DNA from: Ceratodon purpureus | Lineage: Eukaryota; Streptophyta; Bryopsida; Pseudoditrichales; Ditrichaceae | Assembly (NCBI GenBank): GCA_014871385.1 | Contig: CM026423.1 | Location: 19,581,690 to 19,645,689 of the forward strand | Length of the DNA: 64,000 nucleotides | Direction: 5' to 3' | Part shown: positions 49,009 through 61,551 of the stretch, piece by piece | How the letters are laid out: each line of letters opens with the position of its first letter | How positions within the stretch are numbered: position 1 is the first letter of the stretch | The notes under the pieces: generated by a model | Told to the model about the DNA's origin: nothing | Databases searched by the model: none | What the model saw: only the letters and a program-made list of their open reading frames with translations | Made by a program: the position numbers and the translations under genes

Positions 49009-52000
49009 GTTTGAGTAACTTCACATTTTTTCTTCAACCCAACTCTGCTTGATCTAGTATGACTTACAACACTGCAGGTACTGAATCAAATGAAATCTGA
49101 GGTACCTTGGGCTTTGAAATTTTAATTCACTCGAATTGGGAGTACTCTCCATGCTTAAAAGTTGGGACCGTATGATGGCACAAAGAACATGCAGTGCACA
49201 AAGGGTGTGTATCTGTAAATTTCCAACCAAGAACTTAGATGGTGCAGTTATAATTACCCTAGTAGTTCTGTTTGTTGACTCAAATTCATGCGTAAATTTG
49301 CATGCTAGTCTTGTACAATATCCTGTATTGCAGCAATCAAGACCAGTGGCCCCCCTAAGACCCCGCTTTAGCAAACATTCTTGTGGGCCCTTATTTTGGA
49401 CCACAGTAAGGTTTCAAGCATGATGCGGGATACATGGAAGGAATGTGCAAGGCTCGAAAAGTGTCTGCCATGAGTCCAAGTGGGACTAGGGTCAACTGCT
49501 AAAGTATTTCTTGTTCAACTGTTAACTATTGCTTGAGCAATATTTGAACTGGGTAGCAAAGAGTCCCTCAGTATTCTGTTAGGAATGAGTGTCTAACATG
49601 ACAGTTGAATCAAGTGTGACATAAAATAAAATAAAATATTACTTTTCATTTGTGTCAAATATGCACTCAAGTTTCACCCAGAAAAATAATCTTTTCCTTC
49701 TTCATTTTCGAAGATTTTAAAAGTAGTTTCTTGTAGTGAGGGAATGCTCATCGAGTAGTAGCTGCTGCAAGAATTGAAGAATACAGAGTGGTGGACAGGT
49801 CAAGCAGGCCGTACGTTGAGTCAGGCTGCTTGTGCACGATGATACATTCTTTGACAACTTGGTGGTACGTCCTTTGGATTCCTACAAATTTACATGCTGT
49901 CTTTACTTCAAGTGGGCAAGAGCGTTACAAGAGGAGGCTCAATTTCATGTGCTTGGGCGCCCCTTTCGAACATCATGGATAAGTCTTTGAAGACTCATTC
50001 GCAGTATAATTCTGCCAACTATCATTCAAGATTTGATGCCACGTATACAGGCAGCCTGGTGGCCTGGCCCAGTAACCTGTAGGAATTGAAATGTCTGAAG
50101 AAGGGAGCCAGAGGTGGCAAACGTGACCATCATTGTTATAAACAGTCTGAGGACCATAAAAAGCAGATGAGAAATGGATTGCTGATGGAATTTGTCTCCT
50201 GCAATTTGAGTTGACAAACACATGGGGCTTGTCAATAATGCACTATTATATTAAACTTCTTGCATTGTGCACAGGGTACTAGTTTCATTTCAGGCTTTGC
50301 ATTTGCTAAGAGTTAAATTTTCATTTTTATTTGAAAAAGAAAATGAAAGAGTTCCTCAGACCTCCCTCAGACATTCAATTGAAGCCACACTGGTTGATGA
50401 GGTAATGATAAGTTACCTATTGCGTTGGTGTCTAGTTTTTTTCCTGCTGCATTTCACTCCTCTCATGGCCAGATCATGATGTAAACCATAGCGCATGCCC
50501 TTGCTTCCTTATGCCCTCCCAACCACTTGCAGTGTGCAGGCATGGGCGTTTCACACTCATGAAAAGGGGAGTTGCTCTTGAGTGGTGCTTTGTTTTGGTG
50601 CGAACGTCTCACATGCTGCAGAAGGGTATGGAGCAGATTTTCCATGAATGGCTCTGCACACCATGCTCCATCTCTTGATCTTGTTTCGCAGATGCCTTGC
50701 ACAGACAACCCTATGTTGCAGGATTGAACTGGTTGAATCACTCGATTGCAGAACCATTGAATGATTCAACTGCAGGCTTTGTGGATCATATGAAGAGCTG
50801 AAAACTCCCATCAGTCTACTGATCAGCTCTTGTTAAGTGACGAATCTGGCCTTTCTATGGAACTCACATATGTTGTACAGGCCCAAACTTATCTTAAATC
50901 TGGCCTTGAGTAAGACACGTGCGTGTTGGGCTAACATCCTCCAGACAATTGGACAATATTTTTTCCAATTTAAAAGTTGAGTTTGTGGTGTAGTAGAAAT
51001 TGTGGAGAGATCTTTAGCACAATTTAGAAAGCCAAAGTCTAATAAAAATTAGTCCTAATAAACTCTTGAGTTCACACACAAGTGGAATTACACCGACCAG
51101 TTTCAAAGATTTTTCATGTAAGGGATATTTAGAAGTAAGATTACTCTGAATCTTTCTACAAATCACATTATAAAAAATAAAATGTGGTGCACCTCATACT
51201 TTGTTCGGACTACTTATTACTTGGAATATCAAACAGTGATGCAAATATTGTGGATATGCCGGTCAAGACTCAGGGTAATATGCATACACTCCACGTGCAT
51301 GAACACAAATGCATACAATTGACACACAGGAACAAATTTTAAAAAGGATCCTTGTCTGAAAATGTAGATGATTTGCTTCAGGAGGGACCGATATCTTTTG
51401 AGACTCCTGTCTGGTAGCCTTTGGCCAAACCAGCCTAAAGTAGCGGAAGGTAGAGTCCTTTAAAGAATTTGAAAAGGTGATTGAGCAATCTTGAATTTTA
51501 ATGCTCAAATGCTCTTTAGACTAACACCCGACCACAACCATACTGTGGAAAATTGCAGCTATCAAAAGCAGCTAAAAGTCTTACACCAAACAGAAGAGAC
51601 ATGCCTTCAAACATATTGCTGATTAAAAGCATGGGTTGAAAGGCCTTGTCCATCACTTTGCCTCACCCCTCATTAGACAAGATCGCCAACAAGTTGTTTC
51701 ATTACATACAGACAGACACAAAATGCCAAGTACTTTAGACATTGAGAAAAATTGGCATGTGACTCAGCTGAGAAAATGGAGGGGACATGTGGATGGCCGT
51801 TGTTCCAAAACATGCTCCAAAAATGATTCAATTGCCTCATCAAGAGAGCCTTGCAGTTGTAGCAACACCGACTAGTGGGTAGGCTTTGTTGGGAAGTTTC
51901 CACACAAGCAAGTTTCTTCTTCATTTGTATGTTAGCAAGGTCCACCTAATGCTTCAGTATGAAACATAATTCTAAGTTAATCTCTGTGTATATGTAAGAA

Positions 52001-54050
52001 AGGATGCACAATTTAAATTATTATGTACTGCACACAGCACATGGCAGCAGTACTGGTGATGTGCTAGCTCTGATAAAGCTTGTCTTTGCGTTGACGGGAG
52101 GGATTGGTAGTGTACTAAGGTGGCCAATTTACAGTAGTTGTAATCCATTGTTAATTCAAATTTGTGATAATTAATTAGAGTATTACTGGGTATCTGGATT
52201 CAAACATGGCTAGCGATCATATGACAGTGGCCTCACTTTCGGTGCTGTACCTGATCAATCTCCCTAGGCTGAGGCTCAACTAATGTACTCTCTGAGTTTA
52301 AACGTTTAAACCTTGTGTTGCCGGGCTAGTTGCCTGCTGCAGCACAGGAACTGTGAACGGCATCATTGAAGCAAATGATACTGGGAGCCCATCGTTCTCT
52401 TTTATGTCTCTGGATGTTAAGGATCATATAATATGGCTATTCAGAATGACCAGAATCGCTACAAGACCCTTCTCTGGTAGACAAGGTGTAGCAGTATATT
52501 AGAATCCACCAGTTTGTACTTGTATGCTCTTGAAGTACTCCCGGAAAGAGTGAATTATTCATCGTCCTAGAATGGGTTTTTGTTTGCTATGTACCATAGT
52601 CACACAGCATAAATGTTCAAAGATTTGCAAGGATTTTTTCTCACTTTTGGACATATTTTTCTCACATCTTTTGTCTTTGATAATTCAAAAGATAGTAAAT
52701 TGATAGTACAATATAGAGAGGGTTTTGTATTTGAAGGTTGGTTTCAAAATAAGAATTTGAAAGCGCCAAATTGAGTTTTAATAACTCAAATGTTCAAATG
52801 TTCAAATCCAGCCCCTCACCTACAAGAAGAATCATGAAGACTATATGCAATTGTTAAGGGATTACAGTACTAACATTGCTCACTGCACTTTTCTTTTCAA
52901 AATATCTGTGTCAATAGAGCTCAACAGCCTGCAGTAGAGCTCTTGGCTGTGAGCTTGCACACGTCCACGTCTTGGCTGGATGCCGACCCAAATCATGAAA
53001 AGGAAAGACTGCACAAAATGAATGGAAACTAACTTGTTGGGATGTCTCATGTGCCTGTTTTACAAACATCAAAGTTTTTACAGTAGGCCGGAAAGGCCGA
53101 ACGGTGATCTGTTCAGTTTGTTGAGGTTTCATGTGCCTTTGATGGTTGTGCCATGTTCCTGCCATATTCCTGCTCATTTTGATCAATAAGATGCTATCAT
53201 TCAAAGTGTTTGATGGTTTGTGGTGTGCATGGTAACTGTTGTCAGAAAAGGGGATGGTTGGGTTGCAAATATGAGACATGGGCAAACAACAGGAAGTTTT
53301 TGCAAGTTATCAATACAAATTTAAAGTCCACCACAAAGGACAATCTATGTGGAAAAAATATCTCCGCCGTGATGTGCATTCTAAAACTCTGACATATGTT
53401 TGTGATGTAAATTGCTGGTGGAGGCTTGCAGCCTTGATAGCTCTTCATGAGGAGAAAGTTTGTTTACATGTTGATGTTGTTCATGCCCTGTGCACTTTAA
53501 AGGGTAATGCTTTTTGTCAAAGAATTGCCTGGAAACAAACTAAAACACCTAATGTGTCGACATGACAACAGCTTTCAGACTTGAGCTAATTCCTAACATA
53601 TTATTGAACTAATGCTGCAAAGGCCTGACCATAAACAACACGTGCCACAACAGCAACAGATTAAGGGGAGTCATACAAACACAATATGCCAGAACAGCAA
53701 CTGATAACGGAAGACACACAAGGCATCCTCCCATTCTCAGAGGATTGGTCTCATTCACTTCATGATTCCTCAGAATTATGTCTCTCAACATTTAGGAAGA
53801 TAGAATATAGCGATGGCACCATGAGAAGCGTTCTCCCATGTCCATTCTCAGAGGACTTGAGAGAGGGTATCTGGATGGATGCTTGAGAATTGGAAATTGC
53901 ATGCGGAGATTGGAATTTCGGCATATTCTTCATGCTTCAAACCTTTCTACTTATGCATAAAATTATCACTATATATATATATTCTAAATTTCAATAGCAC
54001 ACTCTTCCTTCACCATACATGTATTCCAAATTCGATCCAAATACCACATT
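49009..54050. other. Intergenic DNA between PIN and the duplicated block; no gene supported
   Basis: Moderately AT-rich. Many frames of 60-124 codons occur on both strands (for example 49054-49423, 52911-53285, 53278-53565) but they overlap, lack domains and show no consistent splice structure. No tRNA-like cloverleaf or terminal repeat was noticed. Confidence 0.35.
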
Positions 54051-54791
54051 CCAAAGCAGACAACAACTTGTGCATCGCACCATGACTGTCCTCCTGAAAA
54101 CACACCGCAGACAGAAAACAGTCTACCAAACTACAACTAGAAATGTCACTGCCAATTATATATGCAAGCACATGGACAGGAAGGACAGAGCATGGAACGT
54201 ACTCAAGGACACAACATCCAAGCTTCACTACTTGAAACAAGTAAGTCCGCCGCAACACGTACTCTCCCCATCACGAACATATATCGCACAAAACCGATCA
54301 TACCATGCAATCTAGATTAATATGCTTATCCACGCCTCCGGATAGTTAACGCATGCGTCCCGACTCACGACTTGCAAAGCAATTAAGCCATGCATCCGGC
54401 GAATATTAATGGGGCCTTGTGCATGAAGGTAGCCATCAAATTGACGACCAGTCTGTGGAATCGGAAGGAAACATTCACCTACCACTTTCCAAAGCAGACA
54501 GACAACAAGTGCATCACAAGTCCAGTGTACTCTCGAAAACACACCGTAGACAGAAAACAGATCAAATTACAACTAGAAATGTCACTGGCAGTGCAAGCAC
54601 ATAGACAGGACAGAGCAATATGGAACGTACTCAAGGACACAACATCCAAGTTTCACTACTTGAAACAAGTCCGCCGCAACACGTACTCTCCCATCACGAA
54701 CATATATCGCACAAAACCGATCATACCATGCAAGAAAGATTAATTGCAGAAGTCCTAAATGCATAACCACGCAGGCCTCCGGATAGTTAAT
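54051..54791. repeat. Imperfect tandem duplication of a ~300-bp block (54051-54350 and 54489-54791)
   Basis: Both blocks run from CCAAAGCAGACA through AACGTACTCAAGGACACAAC and CATATATCGCACAAAACCGA to CCTCCGGATAGTTAA, offset by about 438 bp. They differ by small indels and substitutions. Short frames inside (such as the one ending TKPIIPCKKD) are not convincing genes. The block lies upstream of a possible 5' leader at 54790, so it could carry promoter sequence. Confidence 0.8.
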
Positions 54792-55088
54792 GGTGATTGA
54801 GCGTGCGGGGTTGGGATTGGCGTTTGATTGAAGTTGCGGTGTACTTGTGTGGGAGTTTTGGAGCAGGGGAGGAAGAATTAGACCTCTGGAGCTCGCGCTT
54901 ATGGTGTTTGTTGTCGAGGATTGATTGAGCGTTGATAGTTTGGATTGGTGTTTGATTGAGGTCAGTTTCGATGGCTTCTGCGGGAGTTTTGACGTAGTAG
55001 TGGAAGTTCGCTGAAGAAGAGATTAGAGGAAGGAGTACCGAGGGTTTAAGGTAGTTATTTGGTTTAGTCGATTGGCATCAAGGCGACC

Positions 55089-55277
55089 ATGGCTACGGTG
55101 TTAAAGCATGGCTGCCGGTTGCAGCATACGTTGCAGACATGGCAGGGGACGGTGTTGAATGACGGGATGGCCAAGAGCCGGGATCATGTGATGCCGGAGT
55201 GGTTCTTCACGGAGCGAGGCGCGGCGAGTATCTTGGATGCAGCACATTTTTGCATAACATGTGGCGTTTTTGCATAA
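55089..55277 (+). CDS. Small hypothetical ORF or first exon
   Basis: 62 codons starting in a favourable context (ACCATGG), with GC-rich codon use like the neighbouring CDC123. It is preceded by 300 bp that look like a 5' leader. Starts MATVLKHGCRLQHTLQTWQ and contains several Cys. No known family was recognised. It could be the first exon of an unrecognised gene, a short gene, or chance. Confidence 0.25.
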   Translation: MATVLKHGCRLQHTLQTWQGTVLNDGMAKSRDHVMPEWFFTERGAASILDAAHFCITCGVFA

Positions 55278-55342
55278 CGTGACATGTGAGACCTGGCGTT
55301 TGTTAACATGTGGTCGTGCACGGGTTTGGGAGGTTTGTTACA

Positions 55343-55556
55343 ATCGTAGAGGATTCAGAGGATCAGAAGATTCAGAAGAGACACAAGTTGTGGATCAATT
55401 GTTCGTAGACCATAGCCAATCTTTGTAACGATGAGTAGTGATGGTTTGAGTGCTCCGTTTGTGTGAATTTAGTTTGGCTTTTCTCGTACAATGGTCGATT
55501 TACTTTCGTTGTTGTGTCTCATCTGAATCTTCTGAATCCTCTGAATCCTCTACGAT
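55343..55556. repeat. Foldback element with ~43-bp inverted arms
   Basis: Arm 55343-55385 (ATCGTAGAGGATTCAGAGG...) is the inverse of 55514-55556, with one mismatch and a single-base indel, separated by about 128 bp. The arms contain GATTCAGA/TCTGAATC repeats. It could be a MITE or give a transcribed hairpin in the CDC123 leader. Confidence 0.7.
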
Positions 55557-56138
55557 CATAGATCAAACATAGAAACTGCGGAGAATCATACATAGATCAA
55601 AGCAAGCTTAACCGCCGAGCATCAAGCCTTAAGAGCTAGAAGTAAAGTCCGAGGAGAGACATTGGAGCCTGAGAAGATTGAAGCATCTGTGCCGTGCCTC
55701 TTTCATTTCTGCAGTATTTTTCATTCCAAAATTTCCATTCCATTTTGTAGAGAGATTTGTGTAAGAATTTGATGCAACATTGCCTATGACTTCATTCAAA
55801 CCAGCTTTCAATTACAGCACAGGACTCTAACTTTAACTTTAGCTTTCACCTTATCTTTTGCCTTCACATGTTATGCAATGACTCACATGTTTTAGGGTTT
55901 TATGATGCATGAGTATCGTCCTGATTGAGTACATTTACATGCTCTGTAATTTGCTGAAGTGTGTCTGCGTTTTGAGGATCATGCTGCTGGGACTAGCATA
56001 GATTACACAAGCATTGATCGGAGCTTGGAGAAGGGTGTGGTGTTTTGCACGTTCGGTTTCGCAAGGTTGAGGAGTAGGGTTTAAGCGGGGGTTTTGGGGG
56101 CAGAGCAGGGTTGTGGTTTTGGTGTTGGCGTTTTCAGG

Positions 56139-57155
56139 ATGAAGGAATCGGACGTTTTGCGGTGTCAGATACAGGAATGGTATCCCAAGTTTCGAACGAG
56201 GTCGATCAAGACGAAGTTTGTGCAGCTGCCGGAGGAATTCGTGAGTTATCTTCTGGAAGACGGGCTGTTTCTGCCGGAGGATAGCGATGCAATGCCGAGG
56301 AGGACGCAAGTGCGGGTGCCGCAGCTGGAGGCGGAGGGGTATTCGGAGTGGGAGGTGGAGGAGGACGAGTCTGACGCTCCAGTGGTGCCGACGTTTCCAG
56401 AGTTAGCAGCGGAGGTGGAGAGGGCGATTGAGAGTTTGGGGGGCGTCGTGCTTCCCAAGCTGAATTGGAGTGCGCCCAAGGACACGGCCTGGATTGCGAC
56501 GACGGGGAGCATGAAGTGCGAGAATTTTGGCGAGGTTTCGCTGCTGCTCAAGGCGTCGGACAACGTGGTTCATGATCTGTGCAACGCGTTCGACTCGTGC
56601 GACGATAAGAGCATGGAACGGCCTTCCCAAGTGGTGCTCGCGTTGCGGAAGTGGTACGATGTGAGGCCCGAGATGGAGTTCCGCGGGTTTGTGCGGGGGA
56701 ATGCCCTCCTCGGGGTTTGCCAGCGGGAGGTGACAGGGTTTTACGAAACGTTGCTCGGTAGAGAGGACGAGATCTCTGACCTGGTTTTGGATTTCTTTTT
56801 GGACAATCTCAAGGATGAGTTCAATGGCGGGGACTATACCTTCGATGTCTATATCACGAAAGAGAACAAGGTGAAACTGGTCGACTTCAATACTTGGGGA
56901 GGCTCGACCCTTCCGCTCTTGTTCAGTTGGGAGGAACTGGAGGAGAAATTCGCCGAGTCTGAAGCGCAGGGCTCAGCATCGAATCCTCACGTCGAGTTCC
57001 GGATCGTTACTAGTGAAGGACTGGTGCAATTAGGGTTGCGAGTCGGCACAGGCGTGCCCATAGATTTTGTGAACCAAGGTGCATGGGAGGACATCATCAA
57101 GAGGGAGTCCGAAAGAGAGGCTCGCGAGGCCTATATGGGACGAGCTGGAGCATGA
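56139..57155 (+). CDS. CDC123: CDC123/D123 family translation initiation factor eIF2 assembly protein
   Basis: A single exon of 338 aa, close to the usual length of about 330-340. It begins MKESDVLRCQIQEWYPKF, matching the family start (a C-Q...WYP pattern). The frame is open upstream to 56094 but without ATG. An acidic linker (residues 69-80, EEDESDAP) precedes the conserved core LPKLNWSAPKDTAWI (105-119), LRKWYDVRPEMEFRGFV (169-185) and DVYITKENKVKLVDFNTWG (236-254). The last holds the Asp/Asn metal ligands of the ATP-grasp fold (D249, N251). In yeast and animals CDC123 binds the C-terminal domain of eIF2-gamma and promotes assembly of the eIF2 trimer in the cytosol, so a housekeeping role is expected here. 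Confidence 0.95.
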   Translation: MKESDVLRCQIQEWYPKFRTRSIKTKFVQLPEEFVSYLLEDGLFLPEDSDAMPRRTQVRVPQLEAEGYSEWEVEEDESDAPVVPTFPELAAEVERAIESLGGVVLPKLNWSAPKDTAWIATTGSMKCENFGEVSLLLKASDNVVHDLCNAFDSCDDKSMERPSQVVLALRKWYDVRPEMEFRGFVRGNALLGVCQREVTGFYETLLGREDEISDLVLDFFLDNLKDEFNGGDYTFDVYITKENKVKLVDFNTWGGSTLPLLFSWEELEEKFAESEAQGSASNPHVEFRIVTSEGLVQLGLRVGTGVPIDFVNQGAWEDIIKRESEREAREAYMGRAGA

Positions 57156-58034
57156 ACTTGGAACTATGCCTTTGTACCTCTTGTAATTCTCAGCAAGTGT
57201 CACACCGATTGTAAATCCGGCACATATCTAACGATGTTTTTTCTCCTCACAAGCTCACGGTCTTGCGTTGCTTATCATGTTTCGATTCCGAATGATGAGA
57301 TTACACCAACCGTGGTAGGGTTTTGTTCTGGACATTGTTCAGAATCCGAACCATCATTCTTACCCTTGCAGTTCGGTATAATTCTCCGTGTAGCCCTGAG
57401 CTTTATTCACTCACATTTTGTATCCTTTCCTGCTCTCTCGGCTCGGTCAAGGATTTTTGGTCTAGTTTAAGATTTAGGATCTTCAGCTTGGTTACTTGAC
57501 AAAACAGGTTCTTCAGCACACCGCTGGGAAGGACAAGCCAACGAGCAGTGTTGGCGATTTTAGTAAAACGTGCTCAGAATCACCGAGCTAGGGATTTACA
57601 GTCTGCTCAAGAAATTGCCGAACCAGAGCCTTCATGCTTTCTTCTCATGAAGCAAGAGCTTGCGTGGAAGATGCGTATCTGGTTGTCTGAGATCAGTAAG
57701 ACAAGGGGGCTGACGAAATCACGCAGGAGTTTGTTTTTACGCAATCATGTCTACTCAAGTGGCCCATCGGATGCCAAGAAGTTCAAGAACAATGAACGAA
57801 GACAGGAAAAAGATAATTCCACCCTCGCTCTTCGGCACTGCTTACTATAAGTAAATACTCAACCCTCCAGAAACTCAAGGGACTGAAGTAGCAAGCTCCA
57901 ACTTACTTGTTTAATAGCCAGCTGAGTTTAAATTGTTGAGCGAGGGGACCGGTTTAAAGCAGGTAAGAGCAGGCGGAGACGTTGTCTGTGAGATATATCC
58001 CTTTGGTGAAGCTGCGGACAGATCGTGAAGGCTA
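57156..58034. other. CDC123 3' region and delta-tubulin 5' region
   Basis: Contains a 100-codon frame (57548-57850, basic, no known domain) that is more likely leader or chance than a gene. The last 150 bp before 58035 have leader-like composition. No separate promoter motif is certain. Confidence 0.4.
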
Positions 58035-60436
58035 ATGGGATCGTTACCAGCGTCCTGTGTGGTAGTGCAACTGGGTCAAGGAGGGAATCAGCTTTACACA
58101 AACTTCTTCACTGCCCTCGCCGAGCTGGCTAATCAAGCAGAGGAGAACACAGGATTTTTCAGAGAAGGGTCTAAGGGGTATCAAATAGCACGTGCCGTCC
58201 TCATTGATATGGAGCCGAAGGTTCGAGAATTTTCGCTTTAGTCCTAATAGTTGAGAATTAAGGATTTAAAGCACTTTGCCCTTGTTTCGATAAGAGTGTT
58301 TGGATTTTACCGAACATTTGCATTTGCATTCTATGCTTTGTGACGTGGAGATGTTAGTATGAAGGTAGTATCGTCAGCCATGAAACGCGCAGCAGGAAAG
58401 AATCAGAACAGCGCAACATCTTGGAAGTATTGCCCGGATCGTCAGATCACTCAGGACAGCGGATCGGGCAACAACTGGGCACGGGGATTTCACGTCCATG
58501 GGCCGCGGTGCCGTGAAGCAATTTCGAATATTATACGGCTTGAGGTGGACACTGATATTCGGATTGCATTTGTAGAGTCTGCAAACTTGTGTTCCTTAAA
58601 ATTGATATACGCTTTTGAACTTATGAAACCCAACAGCCTCGTGAGGAAGTAGAAATGTAAGTCCATAGTGCTGTCCAGAATTGATTTATTTTTTGTTAGA
58701 TCAACGACGATATACATTTCAGTTCTAGCCATGACAAGGAAGAAAAAGACACAGTCAATGTCAAAATTAACAACATTGATGTAACCGAACAAATGTGCTC
58801 ATAGTTGATGCCTGGATTACCTTTTGAGGAGGGAGGAGAGGGCGATTCGTGTCTGTGATTGTCATTATCGCATTATGATTGAGGGAGTGGTGCTGGTGTG
58901 CTTGGGCCCTGAAGACCAGCCTCTGCTTGTTTTTCAGGTAGAGGCATGTGATTTGTTTGGAGGTTTTTTAACAGCACAAAGTATGGCTGGCGGCACTGGC
59001 TCCGGCCTTGGTAAGATTCAATGGCCTCCAAGATTATTGTGACGTGCGATGATGTTGAATCTATCCTCCACAATGTCAAAAGTGTAGTTCAGGGTTTAGG
59101 GTTTAAGGATTAAGGGAAGCCTCTGTTCCTTTCACGTGCAGGTACATACGTAACGGAGTTGCTCAAGGATGAATACCCATCCGCATGTGTGCTAAGCCAC
59201 TGTATCTGGCCTTTCGAAAGCGGCGAGGTCATCGTACAGAACTACAACGCGCTGCTTACTTTGGCAAAGCTCCAGGAGTTTGCCGATGGCATCATCATCT
59301 CGCAAAACGAATCCCTTTCTTCGATATGCAAGAAGGCACTCGGCATTCCAAGGCCGTCGTTTGATGACATGAACGACGTGGTTGGTCATTCCTTGGCCTC
59401 CATATTTCTCCCAGCCTCGTGGCGATCAGTTCGCCCTTGTGAATGGAACGAGCATACTCGCAAGACAGCCCGAGATAAGGGTGACAATCAGGATTTCGCG
59501 AAAGCTGGCATTTACGGAGCTGGAATGCCTGTGCGCCTACTCTCTGACTTGGTCTCGAAACTATGCGCTCACCCTGGATATCGCATGTTGTCTTTGAGGT
59601 TCACCCCACAGGCAAGTCATCTATCGCCCCTTGCTGACTCCTTTCAGAAAGTATCGGAATTTGGGTGGATATCGTTTTCTCATAAGTTCATTGACCTTGG
59701 AGAAGCTCCTTGGCCCTTGGTAGGCTACACCGCTTTTATGAACAGTGTCATTGGAAGATGATGTTCTGGTACATGTTTTTGGGGATGGTTTCTTAAGTAC
59801 TATTAGGGATATATTGGCAAAAGGATGCATCCTTCTAGTTACTTATTAATGCAATATTGTTTGCACATGCTCTATATTCTAAACTGATTGTATGCACATG
59901 TGTAAACATTGCAGATTTCACCGAAGTCGTTGAACTTCACCACCTTTAACTGGAGAGCGCAAACGAAGCAGTTGCAGCAAATGCTTGTGACTGGCGCTTT
60001 AGGAGACTTCGACATGGACTGGAACCTGACATTACCTGACAAAGGAACCTCAACCGGTGCAGCTGCATCACGGTTCAAGGGCGGCCGCACTGTCAACCGA
60101 TGCCTGGCTAACTTGTTGGTGTTAAGGGGAATTGGTAGTCACGACGCAGACGTGAGTGGATTCGAGCATGAGAGCATGTACCCTGTCTGGTCGGTGGACC
60201 CCTTGAGTGTGGCCATGAACCCTGCCAAGCTTGGGAAATATGAGATGTCCGCAGGTCTGCTAAGCAACTGCCAATCCAGTGTAATGTGCACCTTCAGGGC
60301 TCTTTCCAGGGCTTATGGGATGTTTGCTTCACGAGCATATTTACATCAGTATTTTCAGCATGGCATGGAGATGGCGTCATTTGACGCTGCATTTGCAACT
60401 GTGGAAGATGTCATCTCTCGCTACCATGCGCTGTGA
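58035..60436 (+). CDS. TUBD1: Delta-tubulin
   Basis: Five exons: 58035-58220, 58365-58544, 58938-59010, 59142-59611, 59915-60436. They join in frame to 476 aa (human about 453). Visible motifs: VVVQLGQGGNQ at the N-terminus (usual C of GQCGNQ replaced by G), ARAVLIDMEPK, DSGSGNNWARGFHVHGP, the tubulin signature AGGTGSGLG spanning the exon 3-4 junction, WPFESGEVIVQNYNALLTL and the C-terminal ASRAYLHQY. Order and wording follow delta- rather than alpha- or beta-tubulin. The last intron has a GC donor (CAG/GCAAGT). About 25 extra residues lie near SIFLPASWR, which may be a retained micro-intron or a lineage insert. Delta-tubulin supports centriole/basal-body triplet microtubules, so this fits a plant with flagellate sperm. 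Confidence 0.9.
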
Positions 60437-61333
60437 TTCTCGGTTTCTTTTAGGTGAAAAGCTTGCTCTTTCAACATTGTCATTGAAACAAGAAGAAATT
60501 TTCATTTTGATGAATATTGTGTAAACTTGAGAGTTATTGAATATTTTGCGGTTCATTAGACTTGTTTATGAAACGGTCATAGCTTTGTTTAGTCATTTTC
60601 TAAATCAGTTATGTAATTTTTTAGTATGTCTTTAATCAAGGTGATCTGTTCAATGGGGAACCCATCTAAAATGTGACCAGATATAACACCTCATTGATTC
60701 TATTATATTGAATCCTCAAAGAACCCTCTATTGGTGGCATTTAACAGACTTATTTTGGTGCCAATTTTTTGCATTATGTAAGGTCTAAGTTATATACTTC
60801 TATGTGTACGTGATGTTAGATTCTTGTATGTAATATTGGGAAAATTTTGTGATTTAACATAATTTTGTATTATTGTTGATACTCATTATATTTTATTTTA
60901 ATTCAATATTTTATAGAATTTGAGTATGTTTTGGTCATATTAAAGGTTTATAATTATTCTTGAAGTGATTTTTTTTTTCTTGAACCCTAACTTTTGATAT
61001 AATAGAGAATTATTTTGTTGCATCCTAGCCAAAAAAGGTGATAAAAATGACTCTTGTGGAATGAATTTTTTCACCATGAACCTAGTTCTCTTTAAAGCAA
61101 TTATGTGATTATTTGTATAAAAATCTCAAAGGTAATAGAATTGTATATCCAAAAAATACAAGTTATCCTTTGTCGAGGAAAAACGGCAAGTTATCCAACC
61201 ATATGAATGTTGTGGAGACTTGCTTTGGCTCCTTCTACAAAATTGTCTTTATCATCTACATGTGTAGAATGAAGATTATCTCATGTATATAGACCATATA
61301 TTGAATGGCAGAAACATATGCATAAAAGACAAA
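60437..61333. other. Delta-tubulin 3' flank, AT-rich
   Basis: No open frame of note. The sequence becomes steadily more AT-rich. No clear AATAAA lies close to the stop codon. Confidence 0.4.
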
Positions 61334-61551
61334 CTCCCTCAGTCTCACTAAAAGAGCATGGTTTTCTAATAATAATATATTTAAGGGCATTTCTAAATTT
61401 AGAAACAAGTTGGACAAATTTGGAAATAAGTGGAAAAATTTAGAAACAAGTTGCCAAATTTAGAAATAATTTGGCCAAATTTAGAAACCACTATTTTTTT
61501 TTGAGATAGATTATTTTACCAAACCATGCTCTTTTAGTGAGACGAAGGGAG
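61334..61551. mobile_element. Stowaway-like (Tc1/mariner) MITE, 218 bp
   Basis: Inverted ends CTCCCTCAGTCTCACTAAAA and, inverted, CTCCCTTCGTCTCACTAAAA continue to about 31 bp. The right end is followed by TA; the left TA appears changed to AA. CTCCCTCCGT-type ends are the Stowaway hallmark. The interior holds about four degenerate ~22-bp repeats of the type AATTTAGAAACAAGTTG. Confidence 0.75.
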
